Part shown: piece after piece, positions 36,264 to 44,028 of the stretch
Position numbering within the stretch: the stretch's first letter is position 1
Layout of the letters: every line of letters starts with the position of its first letter
DNA from: Opitutaceae bacterium
GTDB lineage: Bacteria; Verrucomicrobiota; Verrucomicrobiia; Opitutales; Opitutaceae
Direction: 5' to 3'
NCBI GenBank assembly: GCA_016794785.1
Contig: JAEUHC010000014.1
Location: 62,001-126,000 of the forward strand
Length of the DNA: 64,000 nt
Made by a program: the position numbers and the translations under genes
Notes under the pieces: model-generated
The model's database searches: none
Seen by the model: only the letters and a program-made list of their open reading frames with translations
Told to the model about the DNA's origin: nothing

Positions 36264-36569
36264 ATGCTCATCGTCCATGTCCAGGTCCAGGTGCGCCCCG
36301 AATGCATCGAGGCGTTCAAGGCCGCCACGCTTGCCAACGCCCGCGCCAGCGTGCGCGAACCCGGCATCGCGCGTTTCGATGTCGTGCAGCAGGCCGACGA
36401 TCCGGCGCGCTTCGTTCTCGTCGAAGCCTACCGCGATGCCGCCGCGCCGGCCGCGCACAAGGAGACCGCGCACTACACCGCGTGGCGCGACACCGTCGCC
36501 CCGATGATGGCGGCGCCGCGCACGAGCGTGAAGTTCGCCAACGTATTTCCCGAAGACGCGGGCTGGTGA
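36264..36569 (+). CDS. Antibiotic biosynthesis monooxygenase (ABM) domain protein
   Basis: 101-residue dimeric ferredoxin-like fold of the ABM family (YgiN/LsrG-like quinol monooxygenases and isomerases). Characteristic parts are [20 protein letters not shown] at the N-terminus, [20 protein letters not shown], then [20 protein letters not shown] and [13 protein letters not shown], which include the His-rich helix of the family. The stop overlaps the ATG of the next gene (TGATG at 36567-36571), so it is coupled with the Fe-ADH-like enzyme. A role in aromatic or quinol conversion is likely but the substrate is unknown. Confidence 0.85.
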   Translation: MLIVHVQVQVRPECIEAFKAATLANARASVREPGIARFDVVQQADDPARFVLVEAYRDAAAPAAHKETAHYTAWRDTVAPMMAAPRTSVKFANVFPEDAGW

Positions 36570-37723
36570 TGCGCTTCGAATTCGCGACCGCCACGCGGAT
36601 TATGTTTGGCCCCGGCACCCTCGCCGGGATCGGACCGCTCGCCCGCGCCCATGGTCGGTGCGCCTTGGTCGTGACCGGCCGCGATGGCGCGCGCGCCGCC
36701 CGGCTGCTCGAGCTGCTCCGCGCCGCCGGCCTCGCGATCACGACCGTCGCCATCGCGCGCGAACCCACGACCGACGACATCACGGCCGCCACGGCCGCGG
36801 CCCGCGCGGCCGGTTGCGAGGTCGTGATCGGCTGCGGCGGCGGGGCGGCCCTCGATGCCGCCAAGGCCATCGCGGCGCTCCTCACCAATCCCGGCGACCT
36901 CCTCGACTACCTTGAGGTCGTCGGCCGCGCGCAGCCGCTCCCGCACGCCGCCGCGCCCTGCGTCGCGATTCCCACGACGGCCGGCACCGGCTCCGAGGTC
37001 ACGCGCAACGCCGTCCTCGCCTCCCCTGCCCATCGGGTGAAGGCCAGCCTGCGGAGCCCGTCGATGCTCCCGCGCATCGCGCTCGTCGATCCCGAGCTCA
37101 CCCACGATCTGCCGCCGGCGCTCACCGCCGCCACCGGCCTTGATGCGCTCACCCAACTCATCGAGCCCTATCTCTCGAACCGCGCCAACCCGCTGACCGA
37201 CGCGCTCTGCGCCGAGGGCCTGCGCCGTGTCGCCCGCTCGCTCCGCCGCGCCGTCGAGCACGGCCACGACGCCAGCGCGCGGGAGGACATGGCGCTCGCC
37301 AGCCTCCACGGCGGCCTGGCCCTCGCCAACGCCGGCCTCGGCGCCGTGCACGGGTTTGCCGGTCCGATTGGCGGAATGTTCCCCGCTCCCCACGGGGCCG
37401 TCTGCGGCGCGCTGCTCCCGCACGTGCTCGCCACCAACCTCGCCGCCCTGCGGGCCCGCGCCCCGCAGTCGCCCGTGCTGCCGCGCTTCGCCGAGATCGC
37501 GCGGCTCGTCACCGGCGCGCCGCATGCGACCGCGGAGGAAGGGCTGCGTTGGGTAAGCGAGCTCGTCGCCTCGCTCGGCCTGCCGACCCTGCGGGCCTAC
37601 GGGATCACGACCGCAGACGTGCCGGCGATCGTCGCGGCCGCTGCGCAAGCCAGCAGCATGAAGGCGAACCCGCTTGTGCTGACCACGGTGGAACTGACCA
37701 CGGCGGTCACGGCTGCCTTGTAG
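36569..37723 (+). CDS. Iron-containing alcohol dehydrogenase family enzyme (maleylacetate-reductase-like)
   Basis: 384-residue group III alcohol-dehydrogenase fold. The N-terminal Rossmann part shows VIGCGGGAALDAAKAIAALL (about residues 87-106) and PTTAGTGSEVTRNAVLA, and the C-terminal helical domain TGLDALTQLIEPYLSNRANP and GFAGPIGGMFPAPHGAVCGA. Group III enzymes normally bind a metal through Asp, His, His and His; here Asp and the last His (PHG) remain, but the second ligand is Gln (DALTQ) and the third is Gly (AGPIG). It is coupled to the ABM gene, a pairing fitting ring-cleavage product reduction. The TAG stop comes from the REPIN at 37720. Confidence 0.85.
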   Translation: MRFEFATATRIMFGPGTLAGIGPLARAHGRCALVVTGRDGARAARLLELLRAAGLAITTVAIAREPTTDDITAATAAARAAGCEVVIGCGGGAALDAAKAIAALLTNPGDLLDYLEVVGRAQPLPHAAAPCVAIPTTAGTGSEVTRNAVLASPAHRVKASLRSPSMLPRIALVDPELTHDLPPALTAATGLDALTQLIEPYLSNRANPLTDALCAEGLRRVARSLRRAVEHGHDASAREDMALASLHGGLALANAGLGAVHGFAGPIGGMFPAPHGAVCGALLPHVLATNLAALRARAPQSPVLPRFAEIARLVTGAPHATAEEGLRWVSELVASLGLPTLRAYGITTADVPAIVAAAAQASSMKANPLVLTTVELTTAVTAAL

Positions 37724-37795
37724 CCCGCCTCGTGAGGGGCAGGAAAGTTTCGCCCCTGAATTGACGTCGGTCCCGGCTCTTACGAGCCGGGCTAC
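37720..37795. repeat. REPIN-like element giving stop codons to two genes
   Basis: The element begins GTAGCCCGCCTCGTGAGGGG and ends GAGCCGGGCTAC, with arms related as imperfect inverted copies and an inner hairpin CCCGGCTC...GAGCCGGG. It is a copy of the element at 15283-15357. The TAG in its left GTAG is the stop of the Fe-ADH gene (37721-37723), and the TAG on the other strand of its right CTAC (37792-37794) is the stop of the convergent NadR-kinase gene. Confidence 0.85.
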
Positions 37796-38334
37796 TCGCC
37801 AGCCAACACGCGCTCCACCGCGGCGATCGCCGTGCGCGTGCGCGCGTCCCAATCGCCGCGAATCTCCACGAAGGGCAGTCCACGCGACACGAGCGCCGCG
37901 CGCCAAAGCTCCCGCGCCCGCGCGCGATCCGCCGCCGCCGGAAAACTCCGCTGCGGATCGGGCTCGAACGGCACATCCGTGTCGCACAGCAGCCACAGCG
38001 CGACGGCACGCGCCCGCTCCTCCGCCTCGGCCCGCAACCACGGCGGACAGGCGCCGGGAAACAGCGCGTCGTCCCACAGCGTGCAGGTGAGCAGGTCCGT
38101 GTCGAAAAACACCACGCGCCGCGCCGCCGCGATCGCGCGGTCCTCGTTGGCCATCTGCCCGAGCGCGATGTGGCCGAGATCCTCGGCCGTGATCTTGCCT
38201 TCCTTGATGGTCCAGAACTCGCGCACGAACTCCTCCGCCCACGGCTCGCCGAAATGCGCCGCGAGCCGCTGCGCGAGCGCAGTCTTGCCCGTGGACTCCG
38301 TGCCGAAAAGCACGATGCGTTTCGCGCCGCTCAT
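37792..38334 (-). CDS. NadR-type nicotinamide riboside kinase
   Basis: 180-residue P-loop protein that resembles the kinase part of NadR, phosphorylating nicotinamide riboside to NMN. Walker A is FGTESTGKTALAQRLA (about residues 10-25), followed by AEEFVREFW, DLGHIALGQMANEDRAIAAA, FFDTDLLTCTLWDDALF (the NadR kinase signature with Asp-Thr-Asp) and ALWLLCDTDVPFEPDPQRSF. It lacks the N-terminal HTH and the NMN adenylyltransferase domain, so it is a stand-alone kinase. It follows pnuC (overlap at 38331-38334), completing import and trapping of nicotinamide riboside. The stop lies inside a REPIN. Confidence 0.9.
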   Translation of the reverse strand: MSGAKRIVLFGTESTGKTALAQRLAAHFGEPWAEEFVREFWTIKEGKITAEDLGHIALGQMANEDRAIAAARRVVFFDTDLLTCTLWDDALFPGACPPWLRAEAEERARAVALWLLCDTDVPFEPDPQRSFPAAADRARARELWRAALVSRGLPFVEIRGDWDARTRTAIAAVERVLAGE

Positions 38335-39002
38335 GGCTGGCTTTCAACTGGGGACGCGGCGCCCTCGCCGCGTTCGGATGAAAGACGCGGCGAGGGCGCC
38401 GCATCCCCAGCTTTGGCCTTCGCCCATGCGCGCCAGCCCACCACGGCCAGCCCGAGATAAATCGCGTAGAGCAGCGCCGTGTAGGCCAGCGTCGCCTCCC
38501 AATACGCCGCGATGGCGACCGCGTTGACGACGATCCACAGCGGCCAGTTGTCGATCGCCTTCCGCGCCTGCAGCCACTGCGCGACGATGCCGAACACCGC
38601 GATGAACGCGTCGCGCCACGGCATCACCGCATCGGTCCACCGTTGCAGCGCCAGCGCCCAGATCGCGACGGCGGCGCAGCCGCCGAGCAGCACCGCCGCG
38701 CGCGCGCGCCACGAAAGCGCCGTGACGGGCAGCTCCGGCGCCGCCCCGCGGTCGCGCACCCAGTGCCACCAGCCCCACGCCAGCGCGGCGAAGAAAAAGA
38801 CCTGCTGCGTCGCGTCGGCGTAGAACTTGGTGCGGTAAAACAGCACGCCCTGCACCGACACCGCCACGAGCCCGACGGGAAAGGCCCACAGCGATCGCCG
38901 GATCATCAGCACCACGCCGGCGAGGCCGAGCGCGAGGTTTACCTGATCGAGCACCGACGCCCCGATGAGGCCGGCCCAGATGCTGCGCCCGATCTCGCTC
39001 AC
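38331..39002 (-). CDS. pnuC: PnuC nicotinamide riboside transporter
   Basis: 223-residue inner-membrane transporter with about seven helices. PnuC features are WAFPVGLVAVSVQGVLFYRT, FYADATQQVFFFAALAWGWW, the loop HWVRDRGAAPELPV and NWPLWIVVNAVAIAAYWEAT then LAYTALLYAIYLGLAVVGWR, which include the conserved Trp and Asn residues that bind the riboside. The GTG start at 39002 overlaps the Hsp33 stop (GTGA). The C-terminal tail (GDAAPSPRLSSERGEGAASP and beyond, about 25 residues) is encoded by the REPIN at 38348-38410 and is not part of the usual PnuC fold. Confidence 0.92.
   Translation of the reverse strand: MSEIGRSIWAGLIGASVLDQVNLALGLAGVVLMIRRSLWAFPVGLVAVSVQGVLFYRTKFYADATQQVFFFAALAWGWWHWVRDRGAAPELPVTALSWRARAAVLLGGCAAVAIWALALQRWTDAVMPWRDAFIAVFGIVAQWLQARKAIDNWPLWIVVNAVAIAAYWEATLAYTALLYAIYLGLAVVGWRAWAKAKAGDAAPSPRLSSERGEGAASPVESQP
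38348..38410. repeat. REPIN-like palindrome inside the pnuC 3' end
   Basis: Arms 38348-38373 and 38385-38410 are 26-bp inverted copies with one mismatch around an 11-bp loop. The inner palindrome is ACGCGGCG-CCCT-CGCCGCGT, sharing its core with the element at 3689-3755. The whole element is in frame with pnuC and encodes most of its C-terminal tail. Confidence 0.85.
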
Positions 39003-39811
39003 GATTTCGGGCCGCCGCCCGCGACAAACGCCTCCAGCGCCTCGCGCGTGATCGTGTGCCGCGCGCCGCAGCGCGGGCAGCGGAGCTCGACCTTGGGCTC
39101 GCCGGCGAAGAGACCGTCCGGATCCTCGCGCATCGTCGGCGCGAGCACCTCCATCATGCGCGCCTGGTTACAGCCGCAGTGCCAGCGCTGGATGCGGCGC
39201 TCGAGGAGCGAGAGGGTCTCGGTCTTGTCCAGATCGCGCACCGCCTCCGGCGTGAGGGCGCGAAACCACTCCAAGTCGCAATCGGGATGTTCCGAGACGA
39301 CCGCGAACTCCTCCTCGCCGAGCTGGAAGAACCGCGCGCCGCGCTGCTCGCTCTGCGTGTAGAACTTTTCCGCCGCCACCAGCGGGTCCGCGCCCTCGAA
39401 GGTCACCGCGCTGCGACGCTTCTCGCCGCGGCCGCGGACGACGTCGGCGTAGAAGATATTTTCCGGCAGTTCCTTCACGTTCTCGTCGAAGACCCGGCCG
39501 GTGACCGCGCCAGTCCCGTTGTCGCCGGTGAGGAAGAGGTTCACGCGCGGCTGCTGAAAATTGATCGTCCACGCCGTGATCTCGTTCCACGGGCGCGAGG
39601 CGCAGTGCAGGGTGAAGGCCGCGAGCGCCCGCTTGAACATCGCGTCGTGCACCGGCGAGACCTTCATCCCCTGCGTGCTCAGGTGGAGGTAGTAGTCCAC
39701 GAAGAGTTCGCCGAAGTCCGCGCGCGCCACGAGGGCGTTGCGATGGCGCACGTAATGCGTGCGCACCTCCAGGCCGGCTTCGGCGGGATTGGGCGGTGTG
39801 GTTTCAGGCAT
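38999..39811 (-). CDS. hslO: Hsp33 redox-regulated chaperone
   Basis: 270-residue cytosolic holdase activated by oxidation. The N-terminal domain begins VRTHYVRHRNALVARADFGE and includes TGDNGTGAVTGRVFDENVKE in the core. The C-terminal zinc switch is present: CGC at about residue 216 (RWHCGCNQARMMEVLAP) and CPRC near 250 (VELRCPRCGARHTITREAL), the CXC and CXXC pairs that hold zinc in reduced Hsp33. The ATG at 39811 is the natural start. It is the first gene of a short operon with pnuC and NadR kinase; the link to NAD salvage is positional only. Confidence 0.88.
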   Translation of the reverse strand: MPETTPPNPAEAGLEVRTHYVRHRNALVARADFGELFVDYYLHLSTQGMKVSPVHDAMFKRALAAFTLHCASRPWNEITAWTINFQQPRVNLFLTGDNGTGAVTGRVFDENVKELPENIFYADVVRGRGEKRRSAVTFEGADPLVAAEKFYTQSEQRGARFFQLGEEEFAVVSEHPDCDLEWFRALTPEAVRDLDKTETLSLLERRIQRWHCGCNQARMMEVLAPTMREDPDGLFAGEPKVELRCPRCGARHTITREALEAFVAGGGPKS

Positions 39812-39861
39812 GGGCCCACGTTTACGAGGATTGCCCGGATGTCCATCCGCGGCGTCTCGCC

Positions 39862-40518
39862 CTACAATTCCGCGCGCGTGACCGCCAGCCTCCGCGCCTG
39901 CTCCGCGCGCTTCCGGGCCTTCTCCACCCCGAGCGCGTCGAGCCCCAGGGCATTCGCCACCGCCAGCACCGTCCCCACCCCGCAGAAAGGATCGAATATC
40001 ACCCGGGCGCCGGCGTGCTCCTGCGCAAACCGCACCGCGTGCGCCGCCGCCCGCACGCCCATCGCGCGCACCCATTTCAGCTCCCCCGCATCCGCGATCA
40101 CATCCGGGATCGCCAGCACCTCCGGGCACCGCAGCGCCCGCGACACCGCGATCAGATGCGTGTAGCCGGGCCGCCCATAGGTGAGCATCCCCGCCGGCCG
40201 CCGGCAGACGATCTTGTGAAACAGCACCCGCGCCCCCGCCTCCTCCGCCGCGCGGATCACCATCGCGCCTTTGTCGATCCACTCGCCGTCGCGCTTGATG
40301 TCGCTCTGGAAAAAGAGCGCCGCACTCTCCGCCGACACCGCGTCCACCACCAGCCGCACCGCCTCCTGAAACCACAACCGCCACGCCGGCAACGCCAGGT
40401 TCACCTCCGAGACATCCGGCAGCGAAGTCACCGCGCACGCCCCGCCGATCACGCCGCGCGCGCGCATCCACGGAATCGCATCCGCGCATTCGACCGTGCG
40501 CTGCGGCTCAACCGGCAT
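39862..40518 (-). CDS. Permuted SAM methyltransferase (beta-class-like)
   Basis: 218-residue methyltransferase. The catalytic-type tetrapeptide comes first (CAVTSLPDVSEVN, about residues 28-40) and the SAM motif I near the C-terminus (VIFDPFCGVGTVLAVANALG, from about 172). This order is that of beta-class DNA amino-methyltransferases (N4-cytosine or N6-adenine), but the tetrapeptide is SLPD rather than S/DPPY. Between are HKIVCRRPAGMLTYGRPGYT and ALRCPEVLAIPDVIADAGEL. The start overlaps the upstream PD-(D/E)XK-like gene by 11 bp. It could act on DNA or on RNA; the target is not readable. No exact family name is claimed. Confidence 0.65.
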   Translation of the reverse strand: MPVEPQRTVECADAIPWMRARGVIGGACAVTSLPDVSEVNLALPAWRLWFQEAVRLVVDAVSAESAALFFQSDIKRDGEWIDKGAMVIRAAEEAGARVLFHKIVCRRPAGMLTYGRPGYTHLIAVSRALRCPEVLAIPDVIADAGELKWVRAMGVRAAAHAVRFAQEHAGARVIFDPFCGVGTVLAVANALGLDALGVEKARKRAEQARRLAVTRAEL

Positions 40519-41245
40519 CGCGCACCTCCTCGTCGCCGTCCATCTCGGTCACCTCCGATGGCGAAGGCTCCACGCCGTCCGCACGATTAGCGGCCCGCGT
40601 CGCCACCTGCGCGATCGATTCGAGCAGCGCCGTGCGCTGCGCCGCCGTCGCGTCAAGGTTCGCGGGGGCGCGCGCCAGCCGGAGCCCGTCGTCCGCGCGC
40701 ACGAGCAGCCCCCAGCCGGCCGGGATTTCCGCCTCCGCGAAGATGTTCTCCTCCACGACGAGATAGAGGAAATCCGCGCAACGATAACGGAACAGCTTCG
40801 AAAACTTCGTCCCATGGAGCACGCGCCGCTGCACCGTCTCCAGCTCGTCCAGGACGCCGCGATAGGCGCGGTGCTCGAGGCCGGAGAAATCCCACGCGTC
40901 GAACTCCGGCCACAGCGCCTCGCCCCGGCGCAGGTCGGGCCGGTGCACCGCGAGCAGCTGCTCGAGCGCCCGCCGCCGCTCCGTCAACTCGGCGAGCCGG
41001 GCGTGCGTCGCCGCCTCCGCGTGCGCGTCCTTGAGCAGATCCGATCGCGCCTGCTTGCACTCGAAGATGGCCGTGCGCGCCTCGGCGCGATCACGCCGCG
41101 CCGGCGCGTAGGCCGCGACATCCGCGCGATAGCCGCTCCGGGGCACGCGCACCTCGGCGGCGCAGATCGCGAAGCCACCGGCCTGCGCCCACGCGAGCGC
41201 GAGGGTTTTCAAGCGACGATGCCGGGCCGTTTCGGACGATGCCAT
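40508..41245 (-). CDS. MmcB-like PD-(D/E)XK putative nuclease
   Basis: 245-residue protein with a nuclease-like core. RSGYRADVAAYAP supplies the conserved Asp and TAIFECKQARSDLLKDAHAE supplies the E-x-K motif, followed by a Glu/Arg-rich helical insert (about residues 75-145) and the end FRYRCADFLYLVVEENIFAE and PAGWGLLVRADDGLRLA, which resemble the C-terminal strands of MmcB DNA-repair proteins. The ATG at 41245 is preferred, with a GTG at 41257 as alternative. It overlaps the methyltransferase by 11 bp and lies 4 bp after the GT2 stop. DNA repair or a restriction-like role is possible; neither is proved. Confidence 0.6.
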   Translation of the reverse strand: MASSETARHRRLKTLALAWAQAGGFAICAAEVRVPRSGYRADVAAYAPARRDRAEARTAIFECKQARSDLLKDAHAEAATHARLAELTERRRALEQLLAVHRPDLRRGEALWPEFDAWDFSGLEHRAYRGVLDELETVQRRVLHGTKFSKLFRYRCADFLYLVVEENIFAEAEIPAGWGLLVRADDGLRLARAPANLDATAAQRTALLESIAQVATRAANRADGVEPSPSEVTEMDGDEEVRDAG

Positions 41246-41249
41246 GAGG

Positions 41250-42344
41250 TCACGCACACATCAGGAAATCACGGCCTTCCTGATAACCGCGAGCCCGCAG
41301 GCGCGCGCGGACATCCTCGCGCACTCCCCTCCGCGCCACATAGCCGAGCACAAAAATATCACCCGGCGGCGGCAGCGCCTCCGGCGCGATGATCGGCAGG
41401 CCGGTGCCGCCGAGGCCTCGGCCGGTTTTCTTCGCATCGACATCGATGTAGCCCGCGATGCTCACGCCATGCGCGAGCAGGTGCGCGGCGCGTTTCCGGG
41501 CCGGGCGGCCCGCACCCCAGATCCAAACGCAGGGCGGAGCCGTGACTCGCTCATTTGCACGCTGAGTAGTCGAGGTCGGGTCACAGAACCGCCCTGCGCC
41601 AAGCCGCCGCACTTCGTTCGCGATCCAGGGCGCCTTCACCCGGAAGAATGCCTCCGGATCGTAGCGCGCATCGGTGCGCGTGAGGCGGGTCGGCGCGTCG
41701 TGCCACGTCAGCAGCACGCGCGGCACCTTGGCCATCCGCACGCCGGCGTCGAGCCAGCGGAGCCACAGCTCGTAGTCCTCCGGAAACTCTCCGTCGCGAT
41801 AGCCACCGTGCCGCGCGACGAGCTCGCGCCGGAACATCACACTCGGGTTCGCCAGCGGCGCCTCCACGAAGCGGTGGAGCGCGATCTCATCCGGCGTCAC
41901 GAGCGAGTTCACCCAATCGACATGCCGCGCGTAGCCCTCGGCCGCCGCCCGGTCGCCGCCAAACTCCACGAGGCACCCGGCCACCCCCACTCCGCGATTC
42001 TCCACCGCATCGAGAAACGCCACTTGCGCCGCGAGCCGCTCCGGGTGCGACACGTCGTCCGCATCCATGCGCGCGATGAATTCCCCGCGCGCCGCCGCCG
42101 CGCCCGCATTTGCCGCCGCGGCCACGCCCGCGTGATCCTGCTCGATCAGCGTGAGGCGCGGCTCGTCGCGTGCGAGCGCACGCAGGATTTCGCGCGTGCC
42201 GTCGCTGGATCCATCGTCCACCGCGATCAGCTCCCAGTCGGGAAAAGTCTGCGCGCGGATGCTCGCAATCGCGCGCGCCACCGTGCCCGCGGCGTGGCGC
42301 ACGGGGAGGACGACCGAAACTCGCGGGACTTTCCCGGTCAGCAT
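41250..42344 (-). CDS. Family 2 glycosyltransferase with C-terminal Rossmann domain
   Basis: 364-residue protein. The N-terminal GT-A domain shows VSVVLPVRHAAGTVARAIAS, IAVDDGSSDGTREIL, EFIARMDADDVSHPERLAAQ (DxD) and a later FPEDYELWLRWLDAG (catalytic ED), as in GT2 enzymes that transfer sugars from UDP donors. The last about 95 residues (VWIWGAGRPARKRAAHLLAH) form a second nucleotide-binding-like fold of the PglD/ligase type. The ATG at 42344 (MLTGKVPRVSVV) is chosen over 42359. It may modify surface glycans; no other polysaccharide genes adjoin it. Confidence 0.85.
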   Translation of the reverse strand: MLTGKVPRVSVVLPVRHAAGTVARAIASIRAQTFPDWELIAVDDGSSDGTREILRALARDEPRLTLIEQDHAGVAAAANAGAAAARGEFIARMDADDVSHPERLAAQVAFLDAVENRGVGVAGCLVEFGGDRAAAEGYARHVDWVNSLVTPDEIALHRFVEAPLANPSVMFRRELVARHGGYRDGEFPEDYELWLRWLDAGVRMAKVPRVLLTWHDAPTRLTRTDARYDPEAFFRVKAPWIANEVRRLGAGRFCDPTSTTQRANERVTAPPCVWIWGAGRPARKRAAHLLAHGVSIAGYIDVDAKKTGRGLGGTGLPIIAPEALPPPGDIFVLGYVARRGVREDVRARLRARGYQEGRDFLMCA

Positions 42345-42458
42345 GCCGCGAGACGACAAGCGCGGGCCGCGCTGATGTCGAACCGTTCGATCTTTTTCCG
42401 GGATAAATCCCGATTCGGCAGTTGCTCCGGACTGGCGGCGACCCGACCTTCATGGCAC

Positions 42459-43967
42459 ATGTCCGATCTCCCCTCGTCCCGCGCGCGCATCGAAGAACAG
42501 TTTTCGCTCCCGCTCTTCCTCCTCACCATCGCGGCGACGCTCGGCGCGCTGGCCGGATTGCTGAAACTCGTCGCGCCCGACGCGGTATGGCAGGCGCAGC
42601 TCGCCGGCGGCGCCTGGCGCTTCGCCGCCGCGTTTCTGGTGATCCATCTTTTCACGGCGTTCATCGAGTTCGTCTTCCACCGCTATGTGCTGCACAAGCC
42701 CGTGGTCCCGCTGCTCAGCCGCTTCTACCGGCAACACACGCTCCACCACTCGCTCACGCGCATCGGCAAGCGCTACACCTCGGCCGGCCGCGAGGTGCCG
42801 TTTGTCGAAAACGTCTACCCGGTCACAACGCCCGAGCAGGGCGAGGCTTCGTTCTTCCCGTGGTATACGCTCGCCGTCTTCGCCGCGCTGGTGACGCCGC
42901 TGCTCGCGCTGCTGCACTGGATCGCCCCGGCCTTCCCGTGGTTCATCGCGGGCTACGCGGCACTGGCCTTCGCCCTCGCGCTCTACGAGATTTTCCACGC
43001 CATCGAGCACTGGTCGTTTGAGCGCTGGGCGCCGCTCATCGAGCACCGCACCTTCGGCTGGTTCTGGCGCAAGGTTTACAGCTTCCACCTCCGCCACCAC
43101 GCCGTGATCGATTGCAACGAGGCCATCTCGGGCTTCTTCACCCTGCCCGTGTTTGATTGGGTGTTCGGCACGTTCATCCTGCCGAAGTCGCTCTACGTCA
43201 CCGGCACGGAGTGGAAGGCGAACGAGTTTGCGAGCCCGCGCCCGGTCGCGCTCATCCGCTGGTGCGACGAAAAGAGCGATGCGCTCGTGAAAGCGCGCCG
43301 CGCCGCCGCCGCGCCCAAGTCGGCCCCCGCTGGCTACACACGCGGCGAGCAAATCGCCCACACGCTCACCCACGGCGCCGGGCTGGCCGCCAGCATCGCC
43401 GCGTTTGTGCTGCTCGTGGTCTTCGCCGCGCTGCGCGGCGGCGGCCGCGATTTGGCCGGCGCGATTCTCTTCGGCGCGGGGCTGGTGGCCGTCTATGCGG
43501 CGTTTGCCCGCTTCCGCAAACAGCGCCCGGCCCACTGGCGCGAGGTTTTCCACCGCTACACCCACGGTGCGATCTTCCTGCTGATTGCGGGCACGGCGAC
43601 GCCCTTTCTCCTTCGCGGGGTCGGCGGCGCGTGGGGCTGGAGCCTGATCGGCGTCGTGTGGGGCCTGTGCGCCATCGGCGCCGGCGCGCGCTTGTTCTGG
43701 CCGGGCCGGATGCAGCTCGTATCGCGCGGCGCTTATCTGCTGCTCGCGCTCGTGGCGCTCATCGCGCTGAAGCCGCTCGTCTCGACCGTGCCGCAAGGTG
43801 CGGTCTGGCTGCTGCTCGCCGGCGGCCTGTGCTATGCGTGCGGCGCTGCTTTTCAAATTTGGCAGCGGGTGCGCTACCACCAGGTGATGCGCCACGCCTT
43901 CGCGCTAGGCGGCAGCGCCTGCCACATCGTGGCCGTGCTGATCTTCGTCTTGCCGCGGGCGGGCTGA
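42459..43967 (+). CDS. Fusion: fatty-acid hydroxylase + hemolysin III/PAQR domain
   Basis: 502-residue integral membrane protein made of two domains. Residues about 1-270 are a sterol desaturase/fatty-acid hydroxylase with the full di-iron His set: HRYVLH (74-79), HTLHH (93-97), HAIEH (180-184) and HLRHH (210-214). Residues about 293-502 are a hemolysin III/PAQR seven-helix domain: GEQIAHTLTHGAGLAASIAA, FLLIAGTATPFLL and HQVMRHAFALGGSACHI. In typical hemolysin III, S-x3-H and D-H motifs in the second and third helices bind zinc; here these read AFARFR and THGAIF, and the C-terminal His pair is spaced by four residues instead of three. The ATG at 42459 starts the protein; 42452 is out of frame. 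Confidence 0.85.
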   Translation: MSDLPSSRARIEEQFSLPLFLLTIAATLGALAGLLKLVAPDAVWQAQLAGGAWRFAAAFLVIHLFTAFIEFVFHRYVLHKPVVPLLSRFYRQHTLHHSLTRIGKRYTSAGREVPFVENVYPVTTPEQGEASFFPWYTLAVFAALVTPLLALLHWIAPAFPWFIAGYAALAFALALYEIFHAIEHWSFERWAPLIEHRTFGWFWRKVYSFHLRHHAVIDCNEAISGFFTLPVFDWVFGTFILPKSLYVTGTEWKANEFASPRPVALIRWCDEKSDALVKARRAAAAPKSAPAGYTRGEQIAHTLTHGAGLAASIAAFVLLVVFAALRGGGRDLAGAILFGAGLVAVYAAFARFRKQRPAHWREVFHRYTHGAIFLLIAGTATPFLLRGVGGAWGWSLIGVVWGLCAIGAGARLFWPGRMQLVSRGAYLLLALVALIALKPLVSTVPQGAVWLLLAGGLCYACGAAFQIWQRVRYHQVMRHAFALGGSACHIVAVLIFVLPRAG

Positions 43968-44028
43968 ACGCGGGATTTTTTTCGGATTTCGTGTCGGATT
44001 CGCCCGGCGGCGGCGATAGCAGATCGGA

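Noticed and set aside
39862..41245. Calling the methyltransferase/nuclease pair a proven restriction-modification system
   Set aside because: The catalytic tetrapeptide is not canonical and the nuclease resembles a repair protein, so it is recorded as a finding only.
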